From Cenococcum geophilum 1.58 (lineage: Eukaryota; Ascomycota; Dothideomycetes; Gloniales; Gloniaceae), in the NCBI GenBank assembly GCA_001692895.1, contig KV748212.1, positions 868,001 through 932,000 of the forward strand: a DNA stretch of 64,000 nucleotides. Direction: 5' to 3'. The first letter of the stretch is position 1; every line of letters starts with the position of its first letter. Made by a program: the position numbers and the translations under genes. Positions 38,434 to 49,190 of this stretch are shown here, piece after piece. The notes beneath the pieces are model-generated. The model was not told the origin of the DNA, made no database searches, and saw only the letters and a list, made by a program, of their open reading frames with translations.

Positions 38434-38735
38434 TATAAGGGCGCGGAGAGACTTTAGGAAGATTTAAAGGAATAATATAAATTTTATCTAAATCTAAGGG
38501 TATATAGTTCTTGCTAAGAATAAGACGTTATATAAAGAAGAGAAAGGAATAATAAGAGAATCATATAATTAAATAGTTAGGGGCTTAGTGGTCGATGCGT
38601 ACGTATATATATACGCGGTCTTCGACAGACTTTAGTAATTCGATTAATCTAGCAGATTTTGGTCAAAGCGTTAGAATTTATCTGTTAAGTATTTTACTAA
38701 GACATTCCTACTATAACTAGGCTAGTCCCGTTACA
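38434..38735 (-). repeat. Gypsy2 LTR (5' LTR)
   Basis: This is the 302-bp partner of 9393-9694, followed by the duplicated CTAGC at 38736-38740. The AT-rich palindromic core near 38600-38615 is shared with the other LTR. Confidence 0.92.
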
Positions 38736-38740
38736 CTAGC

Positions 38741-39417
38741 TAAGACCTTTTTTATCTAAGTAACTCCTTACTAATATATATATCCGTTCTCTTAAGCTAT
38801 ATAATAGTCTCTTTAGCTAGAATATAATCCTACCTACCTACTAGGTATACTAAGGGTTAAAGCCTAGTTAAGGGGTAAGGTCCTTAAAGCTAGTAATAGC
38901 TACTACGTACTATACCCTATAGGAAGCTAGTAGTAATATAGGGGCGTAATACCCTATATACTACTAGTTACTATTTTATATTACCTATAAAAGTCTCCTT
39001 ATAATAGGCCAATATATCTTATAAAAGGGGGCTATAAACTAGGTCCTATACTAGGTAACCTACTTCTCTCTCTTTTACTAACTAAGCTTATATCCCTTCC
39101 CTTTTATAAGCTGGCCTATAATCTCTAACTATTAAGTCCTTGTCCAACTAGCCTATATTTCTTTTAAGAGTATTAGCTATATTTATAGCGTTATAACAAA
39201 TAATAATAAAAAGATTTGGTTTTATAGTTAAAATTTTATATACTAAGCCTTATCTAAATATTATTTGGATTTATCCGATATCCAGGCTATCTTCAGATAG
39301 GATAATTTATCCTCCGCAGGATTGGTACGCATGGACCGCAGTTCTAAGGACGCAAAATATCGGTGCAAGGATAAGCGACTCGATTCCCCGTAAATGGAGG
39401 ATATATAATATACTACC
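38741..39417. other. Unassigned segment between Gypsy2 and the copia relic
   Basis: The first about 450 bases are AT-rich and RIP-like with no readable frame. They contain TATA-like blocks (ATAAAAGG near 39027) and could be part of an old LTR, but I found no partner. From about 39280 the composition becomes more balanced. At 39308-39403 an 8-bp stem TATCCTCC/GGAGGATA encloses about 80 bases with a CGATTCCCC block. It is not a convincing tRNA. Confidence 0.35.
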
Positions 39418-39624
39418 TAATGAACTGGATCTGAGGATAAAAGAATAAATAAAGCTATGGAATCTAACTACGAGGAATATAGGCCTTAATATAGGCCTAT
39501 ATCTACGGGGTTTAGGGTAACTACTACGGATACCGAAGTAGTTGCCGCGGATACCGAACGGGAAAGGGAGTCTGCTTATGTAAGCAGGAAACGCATATGG
39601 AGGACTCCTCTAGTACCATTATTA
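39418..39624 (-). repeat. Copia LTR, low-coordinate copy (3' LTR)
   Basis: This 207-bp terminal repeat pairs with 42305-42511. I count about 14 differences, all transitions. A G-rich polypurine-like run (reverse strand) adjoins it at 39625-39632. Confidence 0.92.
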
Positions 39625-42304
39625 CACCCCCTAGTACTCCACCAAAACAGAAGCAGATCCTTCCTAAACTAGTACTGAACTTGTTAATACATAAAAGAAA
39701 CACCTCGTAATCCTCCGAGTGTATTATGGGTCCTATTTAACCTCTCCCTAAGCTATAATCGATTGCTCGTCACAAGCTCTCTATCGTTCCATCTGCGTGG
39801 CTCCGGAGGTAGTCCCTTAATCGTTCTTATCCACTAATGCCGTAATAAAGCATTTATAAATGCGTGGGCGAACGCAAGGGTAAGGTAGATGGCTTTTGCG
39901 GCCAACTCCTTCTTTTCTGTCCTATGGAGTATGGTATAATTAAGCCGTGGCTTTAATCGCGTATTGGCTTTTCCGCTTATATTATAAGAGGCTTAGGTTA
40001 ACCCAGCCAGAATCTGCTCCAGATCTTCCTGGTAAATGTCCCTTGAGGGAGTCTCTTCCTGGCAAAGGTGACCTCCTAAATCAGGAAGCTCCTGCTGGTC
40101 AAAGCCTGCCTGTCCTTCGTCAATAAGTGGAGGTCGATTGGACTGCGGTGCGATATTATAATCGCCAGAAGCACCCCCCAACTAAGAGTCACCCCCCGAC
40201 AGCGGGGCCCTAGAGACCTCGTCTGCCTCTTGAAATCTTCTGATATTGTCTATAACTGGCTTACAGCTCAGTTCATTGTCGGTGAGGGGAGGTTAATCGG
40301 GCTGCAGTGCGATATCGTGATCGTCTGCGGCACCCCCCGACTAAGGGTCACCCCCCGACTGCGAGGCCTAAGAGACCTCGTCTTCTTCCTGCAAGGCCCG
40401 AGAAGCCTCATATCCTTCCTGCAGTGACCAAGAAGCCTCTTCCTGCGGTGACCGAGAAGCCTCTTCTGTCTCCTGCGAGGCCCAAGAGACCTCGTCTTCT
40501 TACGGGGCCCAAGAGACCTTTAGTACAGCGTCCTTGGTAGGAAGTTCCTCAATAAGGCGCGGTAGTGCGGGATTGTCCAATAGGATGAATGAATTAAGAC
40601 CGTTAATGCATGGAATGTAGGCTACTTCTGCCTAATCTTTAACGAGGTTAATTGTATTATAGAGACCGTTAAAAAGGCTCCCTTCCCCCGTAGAACACTA
40701 AGTAAGATAACATTCGTAAAGAAGTTAGGATAGTAATATACTTTGGTAAGTATAATTATATAGGCTGAGTGGTCAGTTTGGGCGACTGTAAGCTTAACTA
40801 ATCTAACGCCAATGGCCTTTATTAGGCCTCCTCCCGTCTAGATTTGGAGAGGTTTAATTTCCTTATACTACACGAACCTCCTAATATCGTTGCATATGTA
40901 AATATTCGAGCAACTATCAGCCATCCAGGAGTCCTTAATATTCGTTCCTAAAGCTATAGCTACTGGCCCAATAGCCTACGTGGCAAAGATTAAGCTAATT
41001 ACCGAATTAGTAGCTTAAGAGGATTAATTGGATGTCCCCCTGGAGGCCTTATTCATATTTAAGGCTGCTCCATTTTAATTACCTCCGCTACCAGAGCATT
41101 CGCTAGGCCTCCACCAGTCGGGCCTTAGGTGGGTATGCTTCATCCAGCAGTAGTCCTCGCCACCTCAATATCTTCTCTTGCACCATTTACACCTATCTGG
41201 AGCATCCTTGGCAGGGCTCCGATTGCCTAATAAGGCACTACAGTCGTTAGGGCGGCCGGCTCCTTCGCCTCTGCCGCGACCATTACCGCGTCCTCGGCGT
41301 GAGTCACCTAATGTCTGATTAAACGAGGCGAAGCTCTTGGCCGAGTCCTTCCGTCAAGCCTCGTCAGTAAGGTCAGCGATCAATTAAAGTAGTAAAATTG
41401 TGTGGCCGTCGCGAATCTTATTACGTTGGATTTAAGCCCATATAGGGAAGTGTTCGTCAACGGCGTTAATAAATTAATAGATAATGATCTTGTCATCTAG
41501 GGCAAGCTTTACCTACTTAACTCCTTAAACCGCTTCTTAATAACGGCTTAAGAAAGTAGTAATTGCTTAGTCCGATTAATAGCGGAGCTTAATAAAAGTC
41601 TCCCATACGTTGGCTTTATGGATCAAGCCATGAGCCTCGAACGATTGCTTAAGGTAATTAATGTAGTCCTTCGCCGTCTGCTTGTGCTCCAAGGCAGTAA
41701 GGATCTTATTATTAATTATACCAAGGATAACTAAATAGACTTTACCGTCTTCCTTGCTGTACTATTTAAACTCTTTATCGTACTCGTCGGAGAGTTCCTT
41801 ATTAGTTAAGCGAATCAAATCATTAGCTTCTATAATAATCTGTAACTGCTTAAGGATCTCATCTCGCTCCTTTTTATCAGCGCCTTTTGATACTTAATCA
41901 ATAGATATCGTAGGCTTTTCTTCCTGGAGCTTTGGGTGGAGTGGGGCCGCATCTTCTCAAATAATGTGCAGAAGGCCCTCACCACGTAGGTACGTGCTGA
42001 GCTGCGTCCAATATTAGGGCCAATTTGAACCGTCTTTCTTAAGGCGCTAAATGCCTGGATAGTCTTTACCCATGGCGACGCGTAAATAAAAGGTTTTAAC
42101 GCGTAAATTTAATAATAAAAAATGACTTTGCACGGGTGTGGTAACCCTTTATACGGCCTTTGGTAAGGCGTCAAATATAAAACAGTAAGATATAACCTAG
42201 CACGGGTGTGGTAACCCTTTATGCAACCTTTGGTAAGGTGTCAATATTCTAAACTGTTAAATAGCTGAACCGTCGCAGCTTGGTAGCAACGAGTGCTCAT
42301 AACC

Positions 42305-42511
42305 TAATAAACTGGATCTAAGGATAAAAGAATGAATGAAGCTATGGAATCTAACTACAAGGAATATAGGCCTTAATATAGGCCTATATCTACGGGGTTC
42401 GGGGTGACTACTACGGATACCAAAGTGGTTGCCGCGGATACCGAACGGGAAAGGGAGTCTGCTTATGTAAGCAGGAAACGCATGTGGAGGACTCCTCTAG
42501 TACCATCGTCA
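42305..42511 (-). repeat. Copia LTR, high-coordinate copy (5' LTR)
   Basis: This 207-bp partner of 39418-39624 ends in ACCATCGTCA, followed by the duplicated CTACC. Its boundary with host DNA is sharp: composition changes at once beyond 42517. Confidence 0.92.
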
Positions 42512-42516
42512 CTACC

Positions 42517-43101
42517 ACGTCGCAGCGTCCGCGATGCGCTGCCGTACATAACGTCTCTGTTTGCTCTAGCAGTCTATTGGCACGATCCTAGAACGCCAAT
42601 AACTGTCTGCTAGGTTCCCGGGCTCCACCGCGTGGAGGTGCAGAGGCCGATTTTATGGAGTCGTCTTGTTGACTGGGTCTTGGCGCCAAGACCCGTGAAA
42701 ACTCTGCTATTCTGACGGCGTCGAGGGTTGAGTATTCGAAGGCGCCCTCTAGCCACGACGTAACGCCGCTGCATCAGTAACAGACGAGATCCTCACTCTC
42801 AGCTTGACCGTGCGGACAAGATGAGACGGAAAGGAACCCCCATAGGACAGTATGGGTCGGATCTCGATTTTGGTGTTCCTCGCATTATTTATTTAGAGAG
42901 CTTTCATGCCTTGGTCGAAAATGCCGACTGAGTATCAGTGTCTACTTGAGGTATGTCTTGCACAGTGAATGTATAACTTCAATATTGAATCTCTGTTTTA
43001 GCAAGCACATAAACAGTGATCTCTTTTTTTTCGCAATAGGACGCTCCTAAGCTGCCATAAGCACACATAGCGGGATGCTCTGTTTGCAGCCATTTATTAG
43101 A
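42517..43101. other. Intergenic host DNA, 3' side of the peptidase gene
   Basis: This is balanced-composition, non-RIP DNA downstream of the M3 peptidase stop codon; part of it will be the gene's 3' UTR. It contains a perfect 20-bp palindrome at 42675-42694. A GTATGT...TTTTAG intron-like stretch at about 42951-43002 follows a tiny open frame. I do not support a gene here. Confidence 0.5.
42675..42694. repeat. Perfect 20-bp palindrome
   Basis: GGGTCTTGGCGCCAAGACCC is its own reverse complement over all 20 bases, GC-rich, in unmutated host DNA between the copia LTR and the peptidase gene. It could be a dimeric regulator site or an excision scar. Nothing in the sequence decides. Confidence 0.6.
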
Positions 43102-45723
43102 CTATCCGCTGAGGCCAAGCTCCTTATAAAATGCTTCTGTACTTGGCCTCCTTCCTAGGAAGTCCTCCAATGTCTGCATCTCTTCTTGGCTACCGCCACG
43201 CTCAAGAACCGTATGCCTGTAGCGACGGCCCTCTTTTCCGTTCATCGGGTCTGCCTTGAACACGGTATAGAACATATCCGTTGAGTAAACTTGGGAGCTG
43301 AGTTTGGATATTAGTGAAGCCCTACAACGGCACATTCGGGTCATACCTGAGATACCCGTAATAACCTGCGTCATATCCACCTTTTTTGAAGGGTTTCAAG
43401 AGTCAGAGAGAGAGTTCAAAAAAGTGTGTGTAGCTAAAGGGGGAGAGGGGGTCTCATACCGATTAAGTGACCAAAAGTCGCTTGCCCATTGCCCCAGGCC
43501 CAATCGTTAGCATCACCTAGGACCTCTAGACCGTCTAGCTTTGCGATTTCCTTGCGCAATTTATTATATGTTTCAGAGACTTTTAGGTTTTCGACTTCTT
43601 CATGACTTTTTGGTTCATGGACCGTCATATCGAAAATTCCGAAGTGAAGTTGACGGAGATTAAAGAGAGCGTCATTAACGTGTTTCGTTTTGATCAGATT
43701 TTTGATAAGCTCATCTGGAATACGGTCTTCTGGGGCCTCGAGTGCCCCGGGAGTCTCTTTGTATGCCACTTCATACTCAGGAGATAAATAGGAATAATGA
43801 TGACTTAAAGACTTTAGTTGAGAAGGAGTCCAGCACCAATTCTCCAGCATTTGGCTAGTAAAGACGTTAGCGAGTAACTTGGTAATAAAAGGCTAGCAAA
43901 AGATATATACCTTGGAGCCTCAACGAAATCTCTGACAGTGCTTGTACCTTGTTGATATGTTAGTATACTTAATCATTAAAGAACTCCAAGTTCTGTACTA
44001 ACCGTGAAAGCGAGAGTATGTGGTGCGTGAAACAAGATCATGAATGCCGTGTCCTAATTCATGGAAAAGAGTGACAACCTCGTCGTGTTTCAACAAGCTC
44101 GGTTTCTTTGGTGTTGGCTTCGAGAAGTTGCACACCAATGCTGTTGCAGGATAGCGCCGATTCCCGTTTTCATCAATGTACCCCTGTGTCTGTATTAGCT
44201 TGCCTAATACCATACTTTCCTCATAACTCAAGAGAGGTGTCCTTACAGGTTGTAGATTAAAATTGGCTGCGTGACCGTACTTGCCCTCTCGGGGAAATAG
44301 ATCCAGATATAGATAGCCGACAAAACCGTTACCTTCTGCTTCATCGTCCCAGACGCTGAAGACTTGAACTTCATCATGCCAAGTGATGTCTGAACCTCTG
44401 CCCGTGTCAGCAATCTCGTCCCTCTCCTTCCCCGTAATCTCCACAAAGACCAAGCCAAATAGCTCTTCAAAAATTTGAAGCATTCCTCGGATCGTTGTCT
44501 GTAACGGGAAGTATTCTGCGATTTTCTGCTGATCAAGCGAGTAATCACGCTCCAGCATCAACCTATCATAGTAACGATGATCCCACAAGTAATAATGGCC
44601 ATCATCAGAACTTCCATCGCCGCGGCTCTTTAGGTCTTCCTTTTTTAGAGCTTGAAGCTGTTGGATCTCCTTTTCACCACCTGGGGCAAGTCGGGTGCGA
44701 AGGTCGCCCAAAAAGTCATCCACTGTCTTGGGTATCTTGGCCATTTTGTCCTCAATCCTGAATTCAGCGTGGTTTTTGTAACCAAGAATACGCGCGGCCT
44801 CGTCGCGAAGGACAATAGCTTCTCTAAACAGTGGAACGTTTTCATTGCATTTGTTCTCATTCTCAACAAAGACGCGTTGGCGTGTTTTTGCGTTTGTTGC
44901 GTACTTCAATGTTGGGAATAAGTCTGGGTATTTGAAAGTCAGTTTTACTTTTCCAGACTTATCCCCTGAACCCTTCTCTAGTGACGCAACAACGTCTTCA
45001 GGCACACCATTTAGTTCCTCCGGTGTGAACCAAAGCCCGCCATTCTCCTCATTCAGATTCTTCTGAAAGACAATACTGATCTCACTCAGCCGCTTTTTAA
45101 TATCCTTGAATCGATCTCGCCTTGGGCCAGCAGGCACCCCAAGTCCATTGCGAATGTAGCCTTTGTAATCCTTCTCGAGTAACCGTTTAGATTCAGGGTC
45201 GATGGTCTCATTCTTCTTAAAGGCGGCATCAACAAGGTTGAAGATGTCCTCGCGCATGCTTGACTCAATCCCAAAGTCGTCAAGTAATTTCTCTGCTTCT
45301 GTTGAAGCATCCCGAAGCATTTTATCCGTCGAAACTGCCTGATAAAAACCAATTATATGTGATTCGATTGCCATTTTGTTATCATCGTGAGCCATTGGGA
45401 GCGACACATTTGCGAAAGACGCACTCTCAGGAGTGACATGTCTCGCTATTGTGTCTTGGACGCCTCTCGATCTATCGATCTACGTAACATTAGCTTTCGG
45501 CATAGACATTACTCTCTACACAGTAAGACGGCCCTTTTTTTTAAACCCCCCCACCCTGGATCAGACTACACTGGTTGAGGGGTCATATTATGTACAAAAA
45601 TATGCATAATGTATGATGACCTGACTGACATACCAGCTTATGAGTGTCCTCAATCAATGAGGATGGAGTAGCCGTAAATTTCGGCGGAGCTTGTGGAGGC
45701 TTCCGGTGTTGCTGAGGAGACAT
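43102..45723 (-). CDS. PRD1: M3-family zinc metallopeptidase (thimet oligopeptidase/saccharolysin type)
   Basis: This is the one intact gene. Six exons are supported: 45723-45634, 45479-44003, 43947-43911, 43854-43460, 43380-43347 and 43297-43102. They join in frame to 743 codons (742 residues, stop included in the count of codons). All five introns (154, 55, 56, 79 and 49 bp) are GT...AG with CTAAC-, CTAAT- or CTGAC-like branch sites. The start MSPQQHRKPPQAPPKFTATP is the first in-frame ATG and fits cytosolic fungal homologues. The zinc site is HELGH at residues 503-507 with the third ligand Glu532 in DFVEAPSQ. The substrate-binding loop GGYDAGYYGYL is at 667-677. The protein should cut short peptides in the cytosol during peptide turnover. 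The symbol is the yeast family name, by similarity. No RIP damage is seen. Confidence 0.93.
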
Positions 45724-46294
45724 GCTTGGGTTTGTCAGAGGCCGTGCCGGCACAGACGAGACTGGAGTTAGCTTGGAGGGTTTCAGATGAGCAAGTAGAG
45801 ATGTAACACGACCCCCGAAACGAGCTGAAGCCAGGATGATGGATGTACAAATGAAGAAGAGACTGATCAGGAAGATCTTGGAGCGCCGTGAGTTCGCCAG
45901 GTTTTCGGTTATTCTATCAAGCCTAGGTAGGCATATCGGTAAATATTTAAGACCAGTATTGTATTTTGGGTATCTCCTGCATGTTGCTGATGCAGTTCAG
46001 GGTCGAGCGCAGGGAAGAATGATTCACCGCAAGCTGACTAACCTTACCTCGTATCCCGATTACCTCAGAAGCTCGGACCAGGAAATCGATTGTGCGGATA
46101 TAGGAATATCCGCACCGTCCGCTAAGCTGATTTAGGACGGCAATCGTTTTCTGAGTGACTTTGGCGAGATTTATGGGAAACCTAAACACCATTTATATAA
46201 GAAGACCTTATTAACTTTAACGAAATTAATCTACCCTCCCACAATACCTGTTAATATAAAATTTACACTAAATTATAGAGAAAAGCCTACTTTA
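45724..46294. other. Upstream region of the peptidase gene
   Basis: This is balanced DNA from the peptidase start to about 46190, then increasingly AT-rich sequence up to the MITE at 46295. It should hold the peptidase promoter and 5' UTR (reverse strand), but no clear TATA box stands out. The peptidase frame stays open upstream for about 270 bases without another ATG. The short open frames on both strands here have no recognisable motif, and I do not call them genes. Confidence 0.45.
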
Positions 46295-46493
46295 TAACGT
46301 ATTAGCCACTTAGTTAAGCCAGCTACTTAGTCGAGCCACCCCAAAACACACCAAAATCCATCAACTTTAGCCTTTTATAATTCCACCCCTATTAAAGATA
46401 TTTATATAATATTTTAAATATAGCTGCTTATATATAAAGGTATTCTATTTATAATATTTTTAAAAAAGTATAATATTATTATTTCTATTTATT

Positions 46494-46563
46494 GCCTAAT
46501 TTGGTCCCTATTAGGTCTATATTAGCTTATATATATAATACCTTATTTTTAAAAAATAAAATT
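46494..46563 (-). mobile_element. LINE-A 3' stub in the MITE spacer
   Basis: The spacer holds a diverged piece of the LINE-A 3' end (TTTATTGCCTAATTTGG, then CCCTATTAGG and an AT-rich run), in reverse orientation. It looks like a very short 5'-truncated LINE insertion older than copy 5. Confidence 0.45.
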
Positions 46564-48530
46564 TAAATAGAATACCTTTATATAATAATAATTTATTACT
46601 TAACGTCCGATTCGGATCCCTATTAGGCCTATATAGACTACTCCTTATATATATATAGGGAGAAAACTCTATTTAAGAAAACTCCGTAATCTATCTCCCT
46701 GCCTTTTAGGACTCGCCTATAAGGCGCCTACGAGTCACCGGTAGTACTCCTACTACCTTACTTTTTAACCTCCTTAGGAACTACTGCTGCTGTAATAAGC
46801 CTATAGACGCGCTAGTATTGTAAACTTTACTCTACTACTATAGAGTTATTAAGGGGCGCCCGTTACTCGCCCCCCCGCCCTTTATTACCATTTCCTTTAT
46901 AACCCAGAACTGGTTTAGTACATTTTAGCTAATAAGTTACTGGGTAACCGCCTTAAGGCCTTTATATATTAAGAGTAGTGTCTTATAGTTCTCTATGCTA
47001 GCTACTAAGAGTATTGCTTTTTAGTTAGTGTATAAGGGGCATAATAGTATTATATGTTTTAGTGTCTGTCTTAGCTAGCTATATTTGTATTTTGGGCTAC
47101 TTACTAGGACACCTACCCAGTAGAGCTAGTCTTTTAGTCCTATTATTCCTATTCTTAAAAGTGTTACTATTATATTTTCTGCCTTTATTAGGCCTTCTTA
47201 GAGCTCTAAAGTATTTACCCCCTATAGCGTTAACTATACTACAGCTTAGGTTCCTCTTACCTTAGTTAGCCTCTATACCTTTAACTCCTATACGCCTCTC
47301 TAGCGTTAGTTCAGCTAGTATTATATTGCGGTAGATAGTTTCCTAGCGTTCTTTTATACTCTACTTTAGCTCCTTTCTCTCTCTTATTATTGTCTTTACT
47401 AGCCTTTTATACGTTTCCCTTTCTCCTCTATATAGGCCTAGGCCCTAAAGTAGCGTCATTTTTCTTCTGCTTTCTTTACCTGTTTCTCTAATATATCTTC
47501 CCTACTTTAGGGTTATTAGTTTATTCTCCTACAAGGCGCCCTAAGGTCCCTTTATAGTTTATTTAGGCATATCTTAATATACTTTATAATATTAGAGTTA
47601 CGTTCCTTTTATGCCCTTTATATTACAGCAGCTTTAATATATAGTTATATAGGGGGAATATTAGCTTCCTTCTCAAGCAGTACTATGGCCGTTCGCTTAT
47701 ATCCGCCTATTATACTTTAAAGGTAAGCTGTTTAGACCTTTTAGAGTGGTTTAAGGAGCAATTTAGGGGGGCCTTTTTTAGATTCTCTAATGGCCTAAAT
47801 ACTGGACCTATACATTATGGTTGGCCGGATAACTGCTGTGTATAGTAGGCGTGACCTCTAAAAGCATAGACCCTATGTAGAGTTGACGATCCTAGATAAT
47901 ACGATGTACTATACTTAGCCCTTACGGGCCACTTACGCCGTATGTGCGCTCTACTAGAGCTTACTATCTACCTATATTTTTAATACTTTTAGGCTCTAAA
48001 CTGGTTAACCCCTAAAGCCTTAAATATAAATTATGTGCTAAAGATCTATAGATTAGTTGCGTTTTCTTATAAAATAAATTAGCTAGTATTTCTCTGGTAA
48101 GAATTAGACTCTATATTATCTTGCCTATTCTATATAGGTATTATAAGCTTTCTCTAGTGTTCTATAATTCTCTGCAGCTGTTAGCCCGTATATAATTAGG
48201 TTTATATTATTAATAAAGCCTATCCCCTAGGTTGCCCCTTTTTTAAAGGAGTTAAGCAGGTTACTTATGAAGAAAAGGAAGAGTATAGGCGAGAGGGGTG
48301 ATTTTTATAGTATTCCTATTGCAACTGCGATAGGGGGGCTTTAGGTGGTTACAGGTCGGCTAGGCCACGCTAAAAGGTCGGCCTACCATAAGCGCTAATG
48401 CATAATCCCTGTACGGGGCAGCCCCAGCTCAAAATACAAAGTCGTATGGTCAACCGAGCCCAAATCGCTTATTCTACCACACAACTTACCTCCTAATTAA
48501 AATTAATTATTATAAGTAACTAGTTATAAT

Positions 48531-48625
48531 GTATTTAGAACATATTTAGAACGTATTTAGAACATATTTAGAACGTATTTAGAACGTATTTAGAACGTAT
48601 TTAGAACATATTTAGAATATATTTA
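48531..48625. repeat. 11-bp subterminal tandem repeats
   Basis: About eight copies of TATTTAGAAC(A/G) lie head to tail near the left end of the TIR element. A related array in the other orientation (TAGTTCTAATC) follows at 48736-48840. Confidence 0.8.
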
Positions 48626-49190
48626 CTATATATTCTAATTTAAAATACTTCCTTTTAGTAATAATTAAATTTAAGCTATAAAATAGTATATTAGAGTTAA
48701 ATATAGCTATAAAAGTAAATTAAGTTCCTAATATATTTTAATCTAATTTAAAATATATTCTAATTTAGTTCTAATCTAATTCTAATCTAGTTCTAATCTA
48801 GTTCTAATTTAGTTTTAAATATATTCTAATCTATTTTTAAATATATATAATTTAAAGTTCCTTTTATTATATTTATAATTAAGAATTATTTAAGCTCTTT
48901 AAGTACTAAATAAAAGTTATATTTATTATATTAATTTAATAAGTATAAATATATATTTTTAAGCTAATAATATTAGTTCTTTTAAATATAAAGGGTAAAA
49001 AATATTATAAATACCCTTAGAATTTATAATAGTTTTTATAAAATATAAGATCTAATATAAAGAGAGTAAATAGTTTTAATATATATATATATTATTATTA
49101 TTAAAAGTAATAAAAGCTAGTATATAATAATAAATATATAAAATATATTTATATTTATATTTAAGCCTTATTTATATATATAAAGATATA

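Larger units (their letters stand above)
9393..38735 (-). mobile_element. Gypsy2: Ty3/gypsy LTR retrotransposon fossil, split by three insertions
   Basis: This is an old Ty3/gypsy element in reverse orientation. Its ends are two 302-bp LTRs and the 5-bp duplication CTAGC at 9388-9392 and 38736-38740. Its own DNA survives in four blocks: 9393-10531, 17806-18444, 26163-28330 and 36743-38735, about 5.9 kb in total, a normal length for the family. Integrase-like sequence lies in the first two blocks, reverse transcriptase/RNase H in the third, and a gag-like zinc knuckle near 37340-37400 in the fourth. The order is correct for a reverse-strand gypsy. It is heavily RIP-mutated and broken. Gypsy1 and LINE-A copies 3 and 4 inserted into it later. 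Confidence 0.92.
39418..42511 (-). mobile_element. Ty1/copia LTR retrotransposon fossil
   Basis: This is a 3.09-kb reverse-oriented element with two 207-bp LTRs and the 5-bp duplication CTACC at 39413-39417 and 42512-42516. Recognisable parts, from high to low coordinate, are a gag-like region (about 42060-41050, including an Arg/Gly-rich stretch and a zinc-knuckle-like C/H cluster near 41080-41230), a protease-like segment near 40890-40940, and a repeat-rich linker at about 40000-40540 with an 80-bp direct repeat (40129-40207 and 40287-40365). It is shorter than a complete copia and broken; reverse transcriptase is not seen. It keeps more CpA than its neighbours, so it is probably younger. 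A primer-binding-site-like GTTATGAGC (reverse strand) borders the LTR at 42304. Confidence 0.88.

Noticed and set aside
39308-39403. Possible tRNA
   Set aside because: The outer stem pairs and a B-box-like block is present, but no proper T arm, anticodon arm or A box can be drawn.
40230-40540. Two overlapping forward open frames rich in Pro, Arg and Lys
   Set aside because: They are antisense shadows of the repeat-rich linker of the reverse-oriented copia relic.
42404-42613. Open frame of 69 codons on the forward strand
   Set aside because: It starts inside the copia LTR and runs into host DNA; it is a chance fusion across the junction with no motif.
42909-43050. Tiny frame starting MPTEYQCLLE with an intron-like GTATGT...TTTTAG stretch
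   Set aside because: It gives only about 20 residues before a stop and lies where the peptidase 3' UTR should be; too little to call a gene.
43304-45352. Several short frames on both strands across the peptidase gene
   Set aside because: They lie in other frames of the spliced peptidase exons, which explain the region fully.
45836-46192. Forward 99-codon and reverse 81-codon frames upstream of the peptidase
   Set aside because: They overlap each other, show no recognisable motif or splice support, and lie in the expected promoter region.
48531-48840. Regularly spaced short repeats, considered as a CRISPR array
   Set aside because: The units are 11 bp, directly adjacent without spacers, and in a eukaryotic TIR element; they are subterminal tandem repeats.
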